A stretch of DNA of 64,000 nt from Aquilaria yunnanensis (lineage: Eukaryota > Streptophyta > Magnoliopsida > Malvales > Thymelaeaceae): the NCBI GenBank assembly GCA_039654915.1, contig CM077596.1:47986501-48050500 (forward strand), in the 5' to 3' direction. The notes beneath the pieces were generated by a model. The model saw nothing but the letters and a program-made list of their open reading frames with translations, was not told the DNA's origin and searched no databases. Of the stretch, positions 61,028 through 64,000 are shown piece after piece; positions within the stretch are counted from its first letter, which is position 1; the number at the start of each line of letters is the position of its first letter. Both the position numbers and the translations under genes were made by a program.

Positions 61028-64000
61028 ACCCAAAACTCTCTTTGATGACAATGAAAGAATGAACTTTGATAATCCTGTAAACACTACCGACTCGGATGAC
61101 GAAGATCTTCAAGTATCTCCTGAGCTATTAAAAATGATTGAGCGAGATGAAAAAGAAAGAGCAACAAGTCAAGAACCAACTGAGGTATTCAACCTGGGAG
61201 ACAGTCAAGATGTAAAAGAAGTCAAGATTGGCACTTTATTCCCTCCTGAAGAAAAAGAAGAATTAGTCCATTTATTGAAAGAATATGTGGATGTATTTGC
61301 TTGGTCATACCAAGATATGCCCGGCTTAAGCTCAGACATAGTACTACACAAAATACCCTTGAAACCTGGGGCGAAGCCTGTCAGACAGAAGTTACGAAGA
61401 TTAAAGCCGGAGTTAATCTTAAGAGTAAAAGACGAGATTCAAAAGCTGTGTGATGCAGGATTCCTGGGGGTTGCTGAATATACAGAATGGGTGGTTAACA
61501 TTGTCCCAGTCGAAAAGAAAGAAAGTGGGAAACTAAGAGTTTGTCAGGACTACCGGCCTTTGAACGAAGCCAGTCCTAAAGATAACTTCCCACTTCCTCA
61601 TATTGATACACTGGTGGATAATACCGCAGGAAACTCCTACTTTTCCTTCATGGATGGTTTTTCTGGATACAATCAAATCAAACTTGATCCAGATGACATG
61701 ATAAAAACTGCTTTTATTACCCTTTGGGGTACCTTTTACTATAAGGTGATGCCTTTCGGGTTAAAGAATGCTGGTGCTACATATCAAAGAGCCATGGTCA
61801 CGTTGTTCCATGACATGATGCATAAAGAAATTGAAGTATATGTGGACGACATGATCGCCAAAACTTTCACTGCTCGGGGGCATCTAAAAGTGCTAAGAAA
61901 ACTATTCGATAGACTTCGCAAATATCAATTGAAGTTGAATCCTGCCAAATGTACTTTTGGAGCCTCTTCAGGAAAGTTATTGGGTTTCATAGTCAGCAAG
62001 GACGGGATTCGAGTTGACCCGAGTAAAGTCAAAGCGATACAAGAAATGCAACCCCCGAAGACTCCAAAACAAGTAAGAAGTTTTCTGGGTAGAATCAACT
62101 TCATAGCAAGGTTCATATCACAATTGACGTCCAAGTGTGAACCGCTTTTCAAATCACTAAAGAAGAACAATCCGATTGAGTGGAATAACGAATGCCAAGA
62201 AGCGTTCGAGAAAATCAAACGATATCTATCAAATCCACCAGTCTTGATACCACCTCGATCCGGAGAACCGTTGATTCTATATTTATCCATACAGGATTCT
62301 TCATTAGGATCCGTATTGGGTCAACGTGATGAGACAAGCAAGAAGGAGCATGCAATTTACTATTTGAGCAAAAAGCTTACCACATATGAAGCTAAATACT
62401 CAATAGTAGAAAAGTCCTGTTGTGCCCTTGCATGGGTAGCACATCGACTATGACACTACATGCTCAACAACACAACATTGCTGATCTCCAAGACTGATCC
62501 CATTAAGTACATTTTCGAGAAACCCGCTTTATCAGGCAGGATTGCAAAATGGCAAATGCTGTTATCTGAATACGACATACAGTATGTCACCCAAAAGGCC
62601 GTAAAAGGAAGTGTGATCGCTGAATATCTGGCTGATAGAGCATTGGAGGATTATGAGCCCATGAGAATGGACTTTCCTGATGGAGATATAATGACAATAG
62701 AACAGGAAGTCGATGAAGAAAATGAAACATGGAAAATGGCATTCGATGGAGCATCTAATGCTTTGGGACAAGGGATCGGAGCTATACTCATCTCTCCAAG
62801 CGGAGAGCAGTTTCTCCTCACAGCAAAAATTACATTTCCTTGTACCAACAATATAGTAGAGTATGAAGCATGTGCTATGGGACTCCAAATGGCACTGGAT
62901 TTGAAAGTACGAGATCTCCGGGTCTATGGGGATTCCGCATTAGTCATATATCAAATCAATGAAGAATGGGAGACAAGAGATTCAAAATTAATCCCTTACC
63001 AAAAGCTTATACTAGACATGACTCGAAGATTTAACAGTATAAGTTTCCATCATCTTCCAAGGGAAGATAATCAAATCCCAGACGCTTTAGCTACTTTGGC
63101 TGCTATGTACAAGATAAGCGACCCTGAGCATACTCCTATGTTTGAGATGAAAATAATAGATTCTCCAGCTTATTGCATGAGCATCGAAGAAGAATTGGAT
63201 GGAAAGCCTTGGTATCATGATATCAAGAAATACCTCCAAGAACGAACATATCCACTAGAAGCATCAGAAAATGACAAGAAATTTCTACGAAGATTGTCAA
63301 TGGGTTTTCTTTTAAACCTAGACATACTCTACAAGAAAACCCCAGACTCGATGCTACTTCGCTGTGTAGATACTCATGAAGCACGAAAGATCATGGAAGA
63401 AGTTCATTCTGGAATATGTGGAGCACACACTAGTGGTCATACCATGGCAAGACAAATAATGAGGGCTGGCTACTATTGGCTCACATTGGAAAGTGATTGT
63501 ATTAATCACGTGAGAAAATGTCACAAATGTCAAATATATGCCAACAAGATCCGAGCTCCACCCACCCCTCTTAATGTAACAGCAATACCTTGGCCTTTTG
63601 CCATGTGGGGAATTGACGTCATTGGAGCCATTACCCCTAAAGCTTCCAATGGTCACAAATTCATCCTAGTGGCAATTGACTACTTCACTAAATGGGTAGA
63701 AGCTATGTCATATGCAAGTGTGACTCAAAAGGTGGTATGCCGGTTCATTAAGAAAGAAATCATTTGTCGCTATGGGCCGCCGGAATGTATCATCTCAGAC
63801 AATGCCACGAACCTGAACAATGCAATGATGCAGACTTTGTACCGGCAGTTCAAAATCAAACATCTCAATTCGGCACCTTATCGACCAATGATGAATGGTG
63901 CAGTAAAAGCGGCCAATAAAAATATCAAGAGAATTGTTGAAAAGATGATCGTCACTTACAAGGACTGGCATGAGATGTTACCGTTTGCACTACATGCTTA
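61028..64000 (+). pseudogene. pol: Ogre Pol: RT, two RNase H domains, integrase (one TGA, runs off end)
   Basis: The frame is open from the intron acceptor; the first ATG is at 61059. RT shows KLRVCQDYRPLNEASPKDNF, FSFMDGFSGYNQIKLDPDDM, VMPFGLKNAGATYQRAMV and the catalytic YVDD at 61839-61850. The gypsy RNase H follows (LYLSIQDSSLGSVLG near 62278). The frame hits TGA at 62451-62453, then continues open to 64000 with a complete archaeal-type second RNase H (MAFDGASN; EYEACAMGL; YGDSALVIY; DALATLA). Integrase has an intact HHCC finger (EEVHSGICGAHTSG ... RKCHKCQIYA) and core WGIDVIGAI and ISDNATNLNN. At the third catalytic position the codon at 63906-63908 is AAA (Lys) where relatives have Glu. 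As encoded, polymerase function is cut after RT and integrase is expected to be dead. Confidence 0.88.

Larger units (their letters stand above)
50895..64000 (+). mobile_element. Ogre-type Ty3/gypsy retrotransposon (3' end beyond the window)
   Basis: A long LTR (50895-55007), a PBS tggcgactccgctgggga of the Ogre type, an extra ORF1 before gag, a gag-pro frame with a G-patch-like motif, an intron, and pol with dual RNase H are the defining set for Ogre elements. The element continues past 64000 within integrase, so its 3' LTR and target duplication cannot be checked. Damage is light: one frameshift in ORF1, one TGA in pol and an altered integrase residue. Confidence 0.92.

Noticed and set aside
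1..64000. CRISPR arrays, bacterial operons, phage modules
   Set aside because: Tandem repeats here are LTR-internal or hairpin arrays without uniform spacers or cas-like genes. Introns, plant promoters and plant retroelements show a plant nuclear origin.

Overview
This window is a repeat-dominated block of a seed-plant nuclear genome, most likely a eudicot. It is eukaryotic because it holds plant-type Ty1/copia and Ty3/gypsy LTR retrotransposons, L1-type LINE reverse transcriptase fragments, MITEs, spliceosomal introns and TATA/G-box plant promoters. I found no bacterial operon, CRISPR array, rRNA or tRNA gene. The only trace of a host gene is a short DnaJ J-domain start on the minus strand at 1448-1510. 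Its remaining exons, if they exist, lie left of the window or are lost.

Layout. (1) 1-2149: AT-rich DNA with the J-domain fragment. (2) 2150-7108: a degenerate copia element whose 3' LTR carries a stack of nested DNA transposons. (3) 7109-8075: T-rich repeats and the left piece of a LINE. (4) 8076-25900: a 17.8 kb Tat/Retand-type gypsy element on the minus strand, bounded by 847-bp LTRs about 99% identical and by a perfect 5-bp target duplication (atatg). It splits the LINE, which resumes at 25906. On the opposite strand it carries an extra gene (aORF) with its own promoter and introns. That gene is in turn interrupted by a Tekay/Del-type chromovirus lacking its 3' end (11488-19075). (5) 27840-32554: a MITE, then an old Tat-type gypsy with a GT-rich DNA transposon inside. 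(6) 32731-38165: a degenerate copia element with a mariner-like MITE in its 3' LTR. (7) 38267-49490: a long-TIR, Mutator-like element opened by a second, older Tat/Retand element (38995-48658) that has its own homologous antisense gene. (8) 50269-50885: a foldback MITE and a LINE scrap. (9) 50895-64000 (runs off the end): an Ogre-type gypsy with a 4.1 kb LTR, ORF1, gag-pro, an intron and pol.

How parts work together. In the Tat/Retand elements, gag-pol is read from the LTR promoter. The antisense gene is read towards it from a G-box/TATA promoter beside the 3' LTR, so the two units converge. In the younger copy the convergence zone holds a hairpin-forming tandem array. In the Ogre element, the stop codon ending gag-pro is made by the first bases of an intron. 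Splicing that intron joins gag-pro to pol in frame, so splicing would set the Gag to Pol ratio.

Almost every coding unit is damaged by stops, frameshifts or lost catalytic motifs. The best preserved are the Ogre gag-pro (1103 codons, open) and the Tekay gag-pol (one amber codon). The strongest leads are the antisense gene shared by two independent elements, the convergent hairpin array, a young element whose reverse transcriptase lacks its YVDD motif, the Ogre splice switch, and a covarying hairpin motif in the Ogre LTR. All family calls rest on reading motifs by eye, with no database search.
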